A stretch of DNA of 64,000 nucleotides, taken from MFD04580-c1 sp963702995 (GTDB lineage Bacteria; Planctomycetota; Phycisphaerae; Tepidisphaerales; Tepidisphaeraceae). The notes under the pieces are model-generated. The model did no database searches, was not told the origin of the DNA, and saw only the letters and a program-made list of their open reading frames with translations. Each line of letters opens with the position of its first letter. The first letter of the stretch is position 1. The position numbers and the translations under genes are program-made. Shown here in pieces: positions 1-10,051 of this stretch. Location: the NCBI GenBank assembly GCA_963702995.1, contig OY969783.1, positions 5,642,001 through 5,706,000 of the forward strand. The letters run 5' to 3'.

Positions 1-1597
1 GCAGAACCAGTCGGCATGGTCACCAACGTACATCACCTCCGGGGCAGACCGCGGGTCGGGCTTATCGTCGAAATAGTCGTAAGCCGTTGCCCGGAAGCCG
101 CCGCTGGAGATCTGAACGTCCGGGTTCCCCGGCAGGTAAAAGCCGAAGACCCCGGCGTCCCGCTGCGTGTTGCACACGATCGGCAGCCCGGCCCGTCGTG
201 CTTCAAGCCCGTTGCATAACTCTCGCCAGCCGAACATTTCGTCCACCTTCGCCGGCGGCCGCATGTGCAGGGCGAGCAGGGGCTTCCGCAAGGCGAACAT
301 CCACTCGGGGAACTGCAGCACGACCGATGCGACAATCGCCACCCACAGCCCGGCCTTTATCCAGTGATATCGGACGCCGAGCCAGCGTTGCTTGACCCAT
401 TCGACCGATAATATCGTCAATGGGAAGTAGGCGAACGCGGGCCAGTTGAGTTCCCCCTTCGCCTTGGCCGAAGCCAGCCCAAAAAACAGCAGCGGCACGA
501 CGGCCGCCCAGAATAGCACGCCGCGCGACGGGTTCGGCCGCGGCCCCGCTCGGCCGCGCAGGCCCTTCCACGTGGCGATCAGCGCCCCTCCTCCCACGAG
601 CCACAGCAGGGGGTTCCAGATGAGCACCTGCCCGCCGGCATAGACCAGCACCTGCCCGATTGACCGCATGGCCGCCGCCGGAAGGCTCTTCCGATTGTCG
701 CCGGGGCGGGGCGCGGCCGATACGGCGGCGGGGGCGACCAAGGATGCCGGCGTCGTCTGGGGGGCGTGTGTCTGGGGAAGGTTTTCCGCCTGACCCGCGT
801 CGGGCTCGGGGATCGCGTCGGGGCCTTGGCCATTCAAGCCGTGGTTCAGCTGGAATCGGAACGATACCCAACGGTGCTGCCAATTCCATCGAACGACCGG
901 CATGAAGATCAGGAGGGCGAGAATCGCCGCGAGATAGGCCCACGGCCGCCGGAAATGCCAACGTGCCCGAGAATCAAAAAGAAGGGCGATCCCCACCGCG
1001 CCCGGAAGCAGGACGGTCGTGTACTTGGAGAGCATCGCCAGTCCGGTGAACACGCCGAACAGGAGCCAAAGTGCGGCCGTGCCCCCGCGGGGCGATTGCG
1101 GAGTGCGATCGGCCAGAACGCGCCGCGCACCCGACCCCGCACACCGAGAAGAAAATGGAAGGCGTGTCCGGCGTCACGATCGTGCCAAGCACGACCACGA
1201 GCGGCGCGGTGACAAGGATCGCCGCGCACCAGACGGTGGCGACCGGGTCGCGCAGGAGCCGATCGGCCAGCCACGCAATGACCCCAACCGAGCCGATCGA
1301 AAGAACACCGTTAAAGAAGCGGACGCCAAGCTCGTTCTGGCCCAGGACCGACGTGGAAAGGCGGATCAGGACGGCGACCATCGGCGGGTGATCGAGGTAG
1401 CCGGCCGCCAGATGACGCGACCAGCTCCAGTAAACTCCTTCGTCCGGGACGATCTGCCGAACGGCGTCGAATGCGAGGCGGAAGAGCAGAGCGCCGCCGA
1501 GCAGCGCGAAGAGGGAGGCCCTGGGGTGGCGGCGGACGATTCTCCCGGCCACGGATTGGGTGGCCGGTTCGGGGACTGAAGTCGTCGCTGAAGTCAT
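1..1597 (-). CDS. GT39/ArnT-like membrane glycosyltransferase, 3' end outside window, frameshifted
   Basis: Polytopic membrane protein of the dolichyl-phosphate-mannose/ArnT (PMT_2, GT-C) type, which moves sugars from a lipid-phosphate donor on the outer face of the inner membrane. After a short basic N-terminus (start ATG 1597) the typical first-loop region is visible, with the acidic pair in DEGVYWSWS followed by YLDHPP. Several hydrophobic stretches follow (WLLFGVFTGLAMLSKYTTVL in the second part, with the family's LSKYT motif). The reading frame changes near position 1140, in a G/C-rich run after TPSIFFSV. From there a second frame stays open to position 1, where the gene leaves the window. 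It is transcribed away from the response regulator at 1817. The acceptor and donor cannot be told from sequence. Family call good; intact function doubtful only because of the frameshift, which is probably a consensus error. Confidence 0.75.
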
Positions 1598-1816
1598 GGA
1601 TGCGTCTCGGGCGGCCTGGCGATCGCGGGCGGCGGATCGCGGATGGCGTTCGGGTGACACTTGCGTCATGCGGTCGTTTCTACTGGAGCATGGTGTTGCG
1701 AAAGGATACGCTCTGGCGGGCGAGGGGGTCGCCGATTTTGCTCGGCTCGCGCCGCGGGCTCGGATGCCGGGCGCGTCGCCGACGAATTGATGATTTCATG
1801 AAAGGACGTGTGGCCG

Positions 1817-2491
1817 GTGCGAATACTCATTGTCGAAGATGACGCGAAAACGTCAGCATACCTCCAGAAGGGGCTCGTAGAGGAGGGCTTCGCGGTTGAC
1901 GTCTCCGACGGGGGTGAAGACGGGCTGCGCATCGCACTCGCCACCGACTACGACCTGATCATTCTTGATGTCATGCTGCCGATGCGCGACGGATGGTCGG
2001 TGCTGGCGGCGCTCCGCAAGGCGGGCAAGCAGACCCCGGTCCTGTTCCTGACCGCGCACGACTCGGTCCAGGACCGCGTCAAGGGGCTGGAGCTTGGCGC
2101 TGATGACTACCTCGTCAAGCCGTTCGCCTTTTCCGAGCTGCTCGCCCGGATTCGATCGATCCTCCGCCGCGGGCCCGGCCGCCAGGTCGAGGTGATCCAC
2201 ATCGGGGACCTGGAGATCGACCTCGTCCGCCATCGGGCCAGCCGCGCCGGCAAGCGCCTGGGGCTGACGCCGAAGGAATTCTCGCTCCTCTCGCTGCTGG
2301 TCCGCCGCCAGGGCGAGGTGCTGACCCGGACGCTCATCGCCGAGCAGGTCTGGGACATGAACTTCGACAGCGAGACCAATGTCGTTGACGTCCACGTCCG
2401 GCGATTGCGGTCAAAGGTGGACGACCCGTTCGAAAAGAAGCTGGTGCATACGATCCGCGGCGTGGGGTACGTCCTTGAAGATCGGGCCTGA
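1817..2491 (+). CDS. OmpR/PhoB-family response regulator, CusR-like
   Basis: Two-component transcription regulator of 224 aa. The receiver domain (about 1-115) has acidic residues EDD at 7-9, phospho-acceptor Asp51 in LDVMLP, Thr79 and Lys101 in LVKPF. A winged-helix DNA-binding domain follows (about 125-222), ending in the usual RGVGYVL. GTG at 1817 is chosen because it gives the canonical MRILIVEDD start and lies about 10 bases after AAAGGA (1801-1806). GTG at 1808 would put that ribosome site only one base from the start. The cognate kinase follows 24 bases later, so the two form an operon. Best resemblance is to heavy-metal regulators (CusR/CopR), but no metal-efflux genes are adjacent, so the signal is unknown. 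Confidence 0.9.
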   Translation: MRILIVEDDAKTSAYLQKGLVEEGFAVDVSDGGEDGLRIALATDYDLIILDVMLPMRDGWSVLAALRKAGKQTPVLFLTAHDSVQDRVKGLELGADDYLVKPFAFSELLARIRSILRRGPGRQVEVIHIGDLEIDLVRHRASRAGKRLGLTPKEFSLLSLLVRRQGEVLTRTLIAEQVWDMNFDSETNVVDVHVRRLRSKVDDPFEKKLVHTIRGVGYVLEDRA

Positions 2492-2515
2492 TCTCGGCTC
2501 CGCTTGCCCGCCCAC

Positions 2516-4649
2516 ATGGTCGTCCGAAAACCTTCGAGCCTGGCGTTCCGACTGACCGGCTGGTACGCCGGGTCGAGCTTTCTCCTGTTGTCGGCCGCCA
2601 GCGCCGTGCTGTACCACGGGCTGACGGTAAGCGTCAACTACGAGGACGACACCAACCTCACCCAGCAGATGGTGATCCTCCGCGACCTGCTGGGGACCGG
2701 CCCGGCCGACATTGAAAAGCTTCGCCAGAAGGTCGTTCTGGAGCCGGCGGCGAAGAGCTACGCGCCGATGCTGACGCGCCTGCTGGACGGGAACGGCGCG
2801 ACCATCATGGAATCGCCGGGGATGTCCCGCATCCTCCCCAGTTCCCTGTTCCCACCGCCGCGCCCGGCCCCGTGCTGAAGGCCTGGGACGCCTCCACCGA
2901 GGTGCGTTCCGTTGACGGCGTCCTGTTCCACGTTCTCGTGGCGGACCTTTCGGCCGAGGCCTCTTCGAAGCTGGGCGTGAGCCAGCGCAGGTCGCTCTGG
3001 ATTACACGGCCGAGCACGGGCTTTTCACCCGTTATCGAAATCGGCTCTGGCTCGTGCTGGGCGTGGGGCTCATCAGCTCCGCCGCGCTGGGGCACGCCAT
3101 TGCGCGGCGCGGCATCCAGCCGATTCGCCGGGTGACGCGGACCGTCCAGAACATTGGCTCCTCAACCCTCCATGAACGGATCGACGCGACCGGCTTCCCG
3201 GCCGAGTTGGTTGGCCTCGCCACGACGCTCAACGGGATGCTCGATCGACTGGAGGACGCCTTTGCCCGGCTGACCCGCTTCAGTGGCGACATCGCCCACG
3301 AATTGCGGACCCCGATCAACATCCTGCGTGGCGAGGCGGAGGTGGCGCTGACCAAATCGCGCAGCGATGCCCAATACCGCGAAGTCCTGGGGTCAAGCCT
3401 GGAGGAATGCGCGCGGCTGTCGCGCCTGATCGATCGCCTCCTCTTCCTCGCGCGGGCCGAAAGCCCCGCCTCCCAGGTCGTCAAGGAGCCCGTGGACATC
3501 GGCGCGGAACTGGGGACCCTGTGCGACTTTTATGAAATCGCCGCCGGCGAGGCCGGGATCAGCTTGACGTTGTTCGGCTCGGCCGGCGTCATTCGTTCGT
3601 TCGGCGCCCAACCCTCGCCCCCCGCCCTCACCGACGCCGAGCCCGCCGAAGAACCGCCGGAGACGGCCGGGCCGGTCCGCATCGGCCCGGTCGCCGAACT
3701 CGATCGCACGCTCTTCCAGCGAGCCGTCGGGAACCTGATCGAGAACGCCTTGAGCCACACCCCCCACGGCGGGGCGATTGATGTTCGGGCCCGGATCGTC
3801 ACCGACTGCGGAAGGCCCGAGCTCCGCGTCGATGTATCCGACACCGGCCGCGGGATTCCGGCGGCCGATCTTCCGTACGTCTTCGATCGTTTCCACCGGG
3901 TTGACGCCTCCCGGTCCAAGGTGACGGGTGGCGCCGGGCTCGGCCTGGCGATTGTCCGGACCATCGCCACGCTGCACGGGGGCTCGGCGAGCATCGTCAG
4001 CGAGCTGGGGCGCGGCACGACAGTGACTCTCCGTTTTCCGCAGTTCGGCCCGACCATGGGCCAGGCCGGCCTTACGTCCCCGCCCCGCGGTTCCGCGCTG
4101 GTGGGGGCGCGCTCGAGCCAACCGTCGGCTGAGGCTGGACGCGAGTGGGCCATCGCGTTGGCACTTTCAGAACTCGCAATTTGGGGGCGTCGGCGTCTTG
4201 TTCCGCTCGACACGATAGGCCGACGAGGGCGTCGGCGTTCCCGGACTGACCACGCGATGCGACCGCCGCCCGCCGGGCGGTGGCATCGAAACGCCTCAGC
4301 CGTTCCAATGCGCTCGATGAACCCCCAGCGACCCAACCCCTCCAACGGGCCCGGCCCGCAACGCTCTTCCGCCAACCAACAGCGCCGCAAGCCCGCTGAC
4401 GGCCGACGTTCCAACGCGGCTCAACCGCGGGGTCACAACCCCGAAAAGCCGGATCGTTCTCGCGGGCCCAGCGCCCGCCGGCTTCGCAGCGCCGCCCGGA
4501 TCTGGCCTCTCCCGCCCCTCGTCCGGCGGCCGGCCCGAAGACCGACTGGGCCGACGTCGCCGACTGGTACGATCGCCTCGTCGGCGACGACGGCAGCGAA
4601 TATCACCGAAAGGTCGTCCTTCCCGGAACGCTGCGCCTGCTGGCGTTGA
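2516..4649 (+). CDS. Sensor histidine kinase, partner of the upstream regulator, two frameshifts
   Basis: Membrane sensor kinase of the CusS/heavy-metal type. From ATG 2516 there is a TM helix (FLLLSAASAVLYHG), a short periplasmic domain, a second TM (LWLVLGVGLISSAALG), HAMP, a dimerisation domain with the phospho-acceptor His in DIAHELRTPIN, and an ATPase domain with NLIENALSH, DTGRGIP and GAGLGLAI. The protein is read in three frames. One base appears to be missing near 2850 (C run) and one near 2985; restoring both gives a continuous kinase. Recognisable kinase sequence stops at about 4065 (VTLRFPQ). The frame then stays open to 4649 through a Pro/Arg-rich stretch containing a copy of an intergenic repeat (4219-4242), so the true end is probably about 4070-4130. 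The extension should not be read as protein. Confidence 0.78.
4219..4242. repeat. Single arm of a GCCGACG/GTCGGCGTTCC dispersed repeat
   Basis: A 24-base segment (starting GCCGACGAGGGCGTCGGCG and ending TTCCC) that closely matches the right arm of the hairpin at 28842-28864. It lies between the end of recognisable kinase and the methyltransferase. This supports the view that about 4070-4400 is intergenic although one frame is open through it. Confidence 0.4.
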
Positions 4650-5347
4650 AGCCGGCGGAATCGGTCGTCGATGTCGCCTGCGGCCAGGGGGTGCTCTGCC
4701 GGCTGCTGGCGGAACGGGGCGTCCGGGTCACGGGCGTGGACGCGGCCGAGCCCCTGGTCCGCGCGGCGCGGGAACGCTCGGCGCAGCCGACGGTCCCCTT
4801 AGCCCCGGGCGGGCCGCCCGGCGCCGGTGTTAGCCCAGCCCCGCAGTATTTCGTCGGCGACGCTCGCGATCTCTCCTTCCTCCCCGCCGGCAAGTTCGAC
4901 GCGGCCGCCTGCGTCCTGGCCATCCAGAACATTCATCCGATCGACCCGGTGTTCAAAAACGTCCACCGCCTTCTCCGGGTCGGCGGGCGTCTGGCGCTGG
5001 TGATGATGCACCCTTGTTTCCGCGGCCCCAAAGAGACGAGCTGGGGCTGGGACGAGGCGCGGAAGGCGCAGTTCCGCCGCGTGGATCGCTACCTCATCCC
5101 GCGGAAGACCCCGATCGTCACCCACCCGGGGAGCGCCCCCGATGTCTATACGTGGACGTTCCACAAGCCGCTTGAGGGTTACGTGCGATCGCTGCGCAAC
5201 GCCGGCCTGTTGATCGACATGATCGAAGAGTGGCCGAGCCACAAGACCAGCGAGCCCGGCCCGCGCCAGAACGCCGAGAACACGGCCCGGAAAGAAATCC
5301 CCATGTTTATGGCGATCAGAGCAATCAAGATCGCGGAGCCAACGTAG
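4400..5347 (+). CDS. Class I SAM-dependent methyltransferase
   Basis: Methyltransferase with SAM-binding motif I in VVDVACGQGVLC, an acidic residue after strand 2 (VTGVDAAEP), and a later ALVMMHPCFRG segment typical of the Methyltransf_11/25 group. The substrate cannot be predicted. The frame is open from 4400, but no ATG or GTG precedes the conserved part; the TTG at 4646 would remove the conserved DWYDRLVGDD region at 4562-4591. A likely real start is ATG 4317 in another frame (Asn/Pro/Gln/Arg-rich tail), with a frameshift between about 4440 and 4500. Codon use and the low-complexity N-terminus fit this but do not prove it. It follows the two-component genes on the same strand and is probably independent of them. 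Confidence 0.72.
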   Translation, partial: RPTFQRGSTAGSQPRKAGSFSRAQRPPASQRRPDLASPAPRPAAGPKTDWADVADWYDRLVGDDGSEYHRKVVLPGTLRLLALKPAESVVDVACGQGVLCRLLAERGVRVTGVDAAEPLVRAARERSAQPTVPLAPGGPPGAGVSPAPQYFVGDARDLSFLPAGKFDAAACVLAIQNIHPIDPVFKNVHRLLRVGGRLALVMMHPCFRGPKETSWGWDEARKAQFRRVDRYLIPRKTPIVTHPGSAPDVYTWTFHKPLEGYVRSLRNAGLLIDMIEEWPSHKTSEPGPRQNAENTARKEIPMFMAIRAIKIAEPT

Positions 5348-5396
5348 GGCGTGGTTTGCCACGCCGCGAGGTCCATGTGGCGTGGTGAACCACCCC

Positions 5397-6869
5397 CTAC
5401 TTTTTGTCTTTGTCTTTCCCGAGCAGCCGGTACAGCAGCTTCTTCCCGTAGAGCGTTGTCCGCTCGCGAACGGCCTGCTCGTATGACTCGGTCTCCACGC
5501 CCAGCTCCTTGATGCTGACGATCGCCGTCCCCTCCTCGGGGTGGAGGACGACGTACGTGACGAGCTTCTTCAGCGTTTCCGGCGGGAAGTCGGCCCGCAT
5601 GTGCTCGAAGACCACGAACGGGATCTCCGCTTCCAGCGGGTCCTGCACGACGTCCGCGACGGCGCACGCGGCGAGCAGGTTCCGGACGCGCTGGGGCAGG
5701 TCCTCGACCTTCGCCGGCGGCCAGTCCACCAGTGCGTCGGCGAACGCCTGGAGCCGCTTCTTCCCGTCCTCGTCCAGGCGGTCGAGGTTGGGCGCGACGG
5801 GGACGACGGTCCCGTCGTCGTCGGGCACGTCGTCGTAAGAGATGCCGTTGATCTGGGCGGCCGTGACCTTCTGCCAGGCCTCAACGCCGGCGAGAGGAGC
5901 AGGGGGCGTCGGCGTCGGTGTCGTAGGTGCGGCCGATGGCTCAGTGGTCGCGCGGGTGGTGGATGAGGGCGTCACGTCAACCGCCGACGGCCGCGTTGCG
6001 GTGATGGGCGAACTTCGAACAAGGACTTTCGGCCCCGTCGGCGGCTGCTGCCCGCCGAACTCGGCGCCCAGCCCCACCCCGGCCCACGCGAGCAGCGCGA
6101 CGATGACCCACCCCTTGGATGCCGCGCTGATCCGCTGATTGACGTCCCACCGAAACAGCTTCGCCCCGGCCGCGATGGCGGCCAGGCCGATGACCGTTAA
6201 TGCGAGCAGGTCGAGCCTCGCCCCGCCAATGCCGTCCCCGAGCGGCTTGTAGCACTTGTCGAAGGCCTGCACGGCGTACTCCCCGGGCAGGAAATGGGCC
6301 ACGTGGCGCGCCAGCGGCGGGAGCGTCCGAAGCGGCACACCGACCCCGCCGATGATAATCATCGGCAGGAAGATCGCCTGCCCGAGCTGCTGCACCGCCG
6401 GCACCGTGTCCGACAGCATCGCGATGATCAGCCCGAGCCCCAGGAACGCGAAGGAGACAAACAAGAACACCAGCAACAGCCCCAGCGGATGCGAGGGGAA
6501 CGGCGTCCCGAACAGGAGCCGAGCCAAGGCGATCTGCAACAGGCCCCCGGTCAGAACGATCACCACGCGGCCGACCATCGCGCTGACGATGATCCCGCCC
6601 ATCGCCGTCGGCAGCAGCCGATACCGCCGCCAGACGCCACGCTCACGCTCGGCGACCATCGCCGTCGGCATCCCAAAACAGGCCCCGCCGAGGATCGTGA
6701 TCGTCAGAAGCAGCCCCATCTCCTCCAGCAGCGGCGGCGTGCTGCTGCGGAAAAAGCTGCCGAACGCGATCAGAAAAAAGATCGGCACGACGTATCCATA
6801 GACGATCGCCTGCTTGCTGCGGAAGTTGAGCTTGAGAGAGAGAACCAGGTGAGTCAGAAGTCCGTTCAT
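5397..6869 (-). CDS. ABC-2 type transporter permease with long C-terminal extension
   Basis: Membrane subunit of an ABC-2 exporter, 490 aa. Six hydrophobic segments lie within the first about 270 residues, including the family segment FLPMIIIGGVGVPLRTLPP before the fifth helix. It is encoded directly downstream of the ATPase (7861-6944), so the pair form one exporter operon. Substrates of this family range from drugs to polysaccharides and Na+; none is indicated here. The last about 200 residues are unusual: a Thr/Pro-rich linker after GAEFGGQQPP, then a soluble acidic domain ending in KDKDKK that has no counterpart in ordinary ABC-2 permeases. Start ATG 6869. Confidence 0.85.
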   Translation of the reverse strand: MNGLLTHLVLSLKLNFRSKQAIVYGYVVPIFFLIAFGSFFRSSTPPLLEEMGLLLTITILGGACFGMPTAMVAERERGVWRRYRLLPTAMGGIIVSAMVGRVVIVLTGGLLQIALARLLFGTPFPSHPLGLLLVFLFVSFAFLGLGLIIAMLSDTVPAVQQLGQAIFLPMIIIGGVGVPLRTLPPLARHVAHFLPGEYAVQAFDKCYKPLGDGIGGARLDLLALTVIGLAAIAAGAKLFRWDVNQRISAASKGWVIVALLAWAGVGLGAEFGGQQPPTGPKVLVRSSPITATRPSAVDVTPSSTTRATTEPSAAPTTPTPTPPAPLAGVEAWQKVTAAQINGISYDDVPDDDGTVVPVAPNLDRLDEDGKKRLQAFADALVDWPPAKVEDLPQRVRNLLAACAVADVVQDPLEAEIPFVVFEHMRADFPPETLKKLVTYVVLHPEEGTAIVSIKELGVETESYEQAVRERTTLYGKKLLYRLLGKDKDKK

Positions 6870-6943
6870 CGTTTTTCAGCTCGTCTTGTTGTGGAATTCG
6901 AATTGAAGGCGGTGCGCGCCAGCCGATCTCTTCCCCGTCCCCT

Positions 6944-7861
6944 TCAGTCCCGCAGCCGGCTCCCCGTCAGCTCGATGAAGACGTCCTCGAGCGACGGCTT
7001 GTGGATGTGGAGGTCCACCAGTTCGTTCCCGGCCGCGTCGAGGTGATGCACCAGCCCCAGCACCGTCTGGCTGACGTCGGAGGTTTGCAATTCGGCATGG
7101 CCGTTCTCGATGGTTACGTTCCCGACGCCCCGCACCGATCGAAGGGCGGCCGCATCAAGCGGCCGAGCGGCGGTGACGGTGACGCGGGGTCGCGCGGCGG
7201 CGTTGCGGATCAGCTCGTCCGGTCGCCCGCAGGCGATCACGCGGCCGCGATCGACGATCGCCACCCGGTCGCACAAGGCGTGCGCCTCTTCAATGTAATG
7301 CGTGGTGAGCAGGACCGTCCGCCCCTCGCTCTTCAGCGTATGGATCGCCCCGTGAAGGTCGCGGCGGGATTGAGGGTCCAGGCCAGTGGTGGGCTCATCC
7401 AGGAAGAGCATTTCCGGGTCGTTGACGAAAGCCAGGGCGAGCGCCAGCCGCTGCCGCTGCCCGCCGGAGAGGGAGTCAAACGAGTCGTTGGCCTTGTCGG
7501 TCAGGGAGAAGCGTTCGATCAGCTTCTCCGCGTCGATCGGCTTTTCGTAGAACGAGCCGAACAGCCGCAGCGCCTCGCGCGGGGTGATCTTGTCCTGCAA
7601 CGCGGTCGATTGGAGGGCGACGCCGATCTTGCGTTTCACGTCGTCGGGCCGAGCCAGGGCGTCGATGCCGCAGACCTCGATCGCCCCCTTGTCCGGCCGC
7701 CGCAGGCCGACGACGCATTCGAGGGTGGACGTTTTGCCCGCCCCGTTCGGCCCGAGCAGGCCGAACACCTCGCCCGCCTTCACCTCGAACGTGACGCCGC
7801 GAACGGCCTCGAAATCGCCGTACCGTTTGAACAAGTCCCTGACGATCAATGTTCCGGGCAT
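6944..7861 (-). CDS. ABC transporter ATP-binding protein (DrrA/CcmA-like)
   Basis: ATPase subunit of an ABC-2 exporter, 305 aa. Walker A is GPNGAGKT, the signature is LSGGQRQR, Walker B is MLFLDEPTTGLD and the switch His is in LTTHY. The C-terminal about 80 residues match the DUF4162-like tail found in multidrug/ABC-2 ATPases. The start is ATG 7861 (MPGTLIVRDL), because the family begins there; the open frame continues 16 codons upstream without similarity. The permease follows 74 bases downstream. Divergent from mnmG, sharing about 205 bases of upstream DNA. Confidence 0.9.
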   Translation of the reverse strand: MPGTLIVRDLFKRYGDFEAVRGVTFEVKAGEVFGLLGPNGAGKTSTLECVVGLRRPDKGAIEVCGIDALARPDDVKRKIGVALQSTALQDKITPREALRLFGSFYEKPIDAEKLIERFSLTDKANDSFDSLSGGQRQRLALALAFVNDPEMLFLDEPTTGLDPQSRRDLHGAIHTLKSEGRTVLLTTHYIEEAHALCDRVAIVDRGRVIACGRPDELIRNAAARPRVTVTAARPLDAAALRSVRGVGNVTIENGHAELQTSDVSQTVLGLVHHLDAAGNELVDLHIHKPSLEDVFIELTGSRLRD

Positions 7862-8066
7862 AATATCTCGTCTACCGCGGGCACGGCGGAAGCGCCGTCT
7901 GAGCCGCACTATCCGCGAGGGAGCGGTCCGCCCGGCCGCTCCACTTCACGGCGCGCTATTGTACGATTCGCCGCCGCCTCGACGAACCTCCGCGGGGCCG
8001 ACTGTGCGCGTGCTTGCGCGGAGCGAATCGACGTGACATGATGCCGATGGAGCGTTAAGGAAGACT

Positions 8067-9926
8067 ATGACCGTTTCGTACGACATCGTCATCATCGGCG
8101 GCGGCCATGCCGGCGCGGAGGCCGCGTGGGCAGCGGCGCGGCTGGGCGCGTCGGTGGCCCTGGTGACGCTCGATCCGGCGCGGGTTGGCCAGATGTCCTG
8201 TAACCCGGCGATCGGAGGTCTGGCCAAGGGGCAGATGGTGCGCGAGATTGACGCCCTCGGCGGTTTGATGGGCTTGGCCATTGATGCGACCGGCATCCAG
8301 TTCCGCATGCTCAATCGGTCCAAGGGGCCGGCCGTGTGGGGGCCGCGAGCGCAGGCGGACAAATACCGGTACGCCCTGGAAGTTCAGCGGCTGCTGGCCA
8401 CATGCCCGAATCTGACACTCGTCCCGGGCGAAGTGGCCGAGATCCTGACCGAGCCGGCGGCCGAAGGGCGCCAGGCCGTCACAGGCGTGGCGTTGGCTGA
8501 TGGCGTTCGACTGGCCTGCCGCTCCGTGGTTGTCGGCTCCGGGACGTTCCTGCGCGGGCTGATGCACACCGGCGAGTCGAAGACCGAAGGCGGCCGCGTC
8601 GGCGAGGCGGCCGCTCGGGGGCTCTCCGGCTGCCTGGCTCGCCTGGGGCTGGAGCTGGGGCGGCTCAAGACCGGCACCCCGCCACGGCTGCAACGAGGAT
8701 CGATCGACTTCGCGGCGTTTGAGGCCCAGCCGGGCGACGAAGCGCCGATGCCGTTCTCTTACCTGAACGAATATCCGCAAGGCGACTCGGCCGCGTCGCC
8801 GCGGGGATGGCGGCCGCCGCTGGAGCAGGTCTGCTGCTGGATCGGGGCGACCAACGAACGGATCCATGACATCATCCGCGCGAACCTGCATCGCGCGCCG
8901 ATGTACTCCGGGCAGATCGGCTCGACCGGGCCGCGCTACTGCCCGAGCATTGAGGACAAGGTCGTCCGCTTCGCCGACAAGGGGAGCCACCACATCTTCC
9001 TGGAGCCCGAGGGGCTCGACACGGACGAGATCTATTGCAACGGGATCAGCACCAGCCTGCCAGCGGATGTGCAGGAGCAGATGATCCGGCTTATCCCCGG
9101 GCTAGAGCGGAGCCGCATCCTGCGCTACGGGTACGCCGTCGAGTACGACATGGTCTGGCCGACGCAGATCCGCTCGACGCTGGAGGTGAAGACAATCGGC
9201 GGGCTCTTTCTCGCCGGGCAGATCAACGGGACAAGCGGCTACGAAGAGGCGGCCGCCCAGGGGTTGCTTGCCGGCGTCAATGCCGCCCTTCACGCCGCCG
9301 GCCGCGAGGCGGACTTTGTCCTGCGGCGCGACCAGGCCTACATGGGCGTGATGGTGGACGACCTGGTCACCAAGCCGCCGACCGAGCCGTACCGGATGTT
9401 CACCAGCAGGGCCGAGCATAGGCTCCATCTTCGCAGCGACAACGCGGACGACCGGCTCACCTCCGTCGGCCGCGAGCTCGGCCTGGTGGACGACGCCCGC
9501 TGGCGGCGATTCGCGGCCACACGAGACGCCGTCGCCGGCGCTCTGGGGCAGTTGAAGGCGCTCCGCGTGGCGGATGTCTCGGCGTACGACTTCCTCCGCC
9601 GCTCGGACAGGTCCTGGGCGGACTTGGCGGCTCGTTCGCCCGACGCCGCTGCGATCCCCGCCGATATCGGGCGGCGGGTGGAGGTCACGGCGAAGTATGC
9701 CGGGTATATCTCCCGGCAGGACAAGCAGATCGAGCAGATGGGACGGATGGACCAAAAGCTGATCCCGCAGACGATCGACTACGCCGGCGTCTGTGGGCTG
9801 CGTGCCGAAGCGCGGCAGAAGTTTGCCCGATTCACCCCCCGCAGCCTCGGGCAGGCCCTGCGGATCAGCGGCATCACGCCGGCGGATGTCACTGTGCTGT
9901 CAATCCACCTGTCGCGGTGCGCGTGA
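8067..9926 (+). CDS. mnmG: tRNA uridine-5-carboxymethylaminomethyl(34) synthesis enzyme MnmG (GidA)
   Basis: FAD/NADH-dependent subunit of the MnmE-MnmG complex that makes the cmnm5 modification at the wobble uridine of tRNAs; cytoplasmic. 619 aa, the usual length. The Rossmann FAD motif GGGHAG is at residues 10-15, followed by CNPAIGGLAKG (with a conserved Cys) and the MnmG signature GTFLRGLMHTGESKTEGG. The C-terminal helical MnmE/tRNA-binding domain is complete. ATG 8067 is preceded by AAGGAAG (8058-8064). mnmE is not in this window, so the gene stands alone here. Confidence 0.97.
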   Translation: MTVSYDIVIIGGGHAGAEAAWAAARLGASVALVTLDPARVGQMSCNPAIGGLAKGQMVREIDALGGLMGLAIDATGIQFRMLNRSKGPAVWGPRAQADKYRYALEVQRLLATCPNLTLVPGEVAEILTEPAAEGRQAVTGVALADGVRLACRSVVVGSGTFLRGLMHTGESKTEGGRVGEAAARGLSGCLARLGLELGRLKTGTPPRLQRGSIDFAAFEAQPGDEAPMPFSYLNEYPQGDSAASPRGWRPPLEQVCCWIGATNERIHDIIRANLHRAPMYSGQIGSTGPRYCPSIEDKVVRFADKGSHHIFLEPEGLDTDEIYCNGISTSLPADVQEQMIRLIPGLERSRILRYGYAVEYDMVWPTQIRSTLEVKTIGGLFLAGQINGTSGYEEAAAQGLLAGVNAALHAAGREADFVLRRDQAYMGVMVDDLVTKPPTEPYRMFTSRAEHRLHLRSDNADDRLTSVGRELGLVDDARWRRFAATRDAVAGALGQLKALRVADVSAYDFLRRSDRSWADLAARSPDAAAIPADIGRRVEVTAKYAGYISRQDKQIEQMGRMDQKLIPQTIDYAGVCGLRAEARQKFARFTPRSLGQALRISGITPADVTVLSIHLSRCA

Positions 9927-10051
9927 AGGTGCGGCCACCTTTCGTGGCAATAGCGGATTTCGTCGGTTTCATCTGATGAGGGAGCCGCGACCCCTCGCGC
10001 AGGACATCTTCGCATGCGCAACGCGTCCCATTCCCGCTCTGGGCGTTTCCT

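Noticed and set aside
203..961. Long open frame on the minus strand inside the glycosyltransferase region
   Set aside because: Arg/Pro/Gly-rich composition and in a different frame from the convincing GT39 C-terminal sequence, which runs through the same DNA to position 1.
3393..4121. Open frame of 242 codons opposite the histidine kinase
   Set aside because: Antisense shadow of the kinase ATPase domain; no domain of its own.
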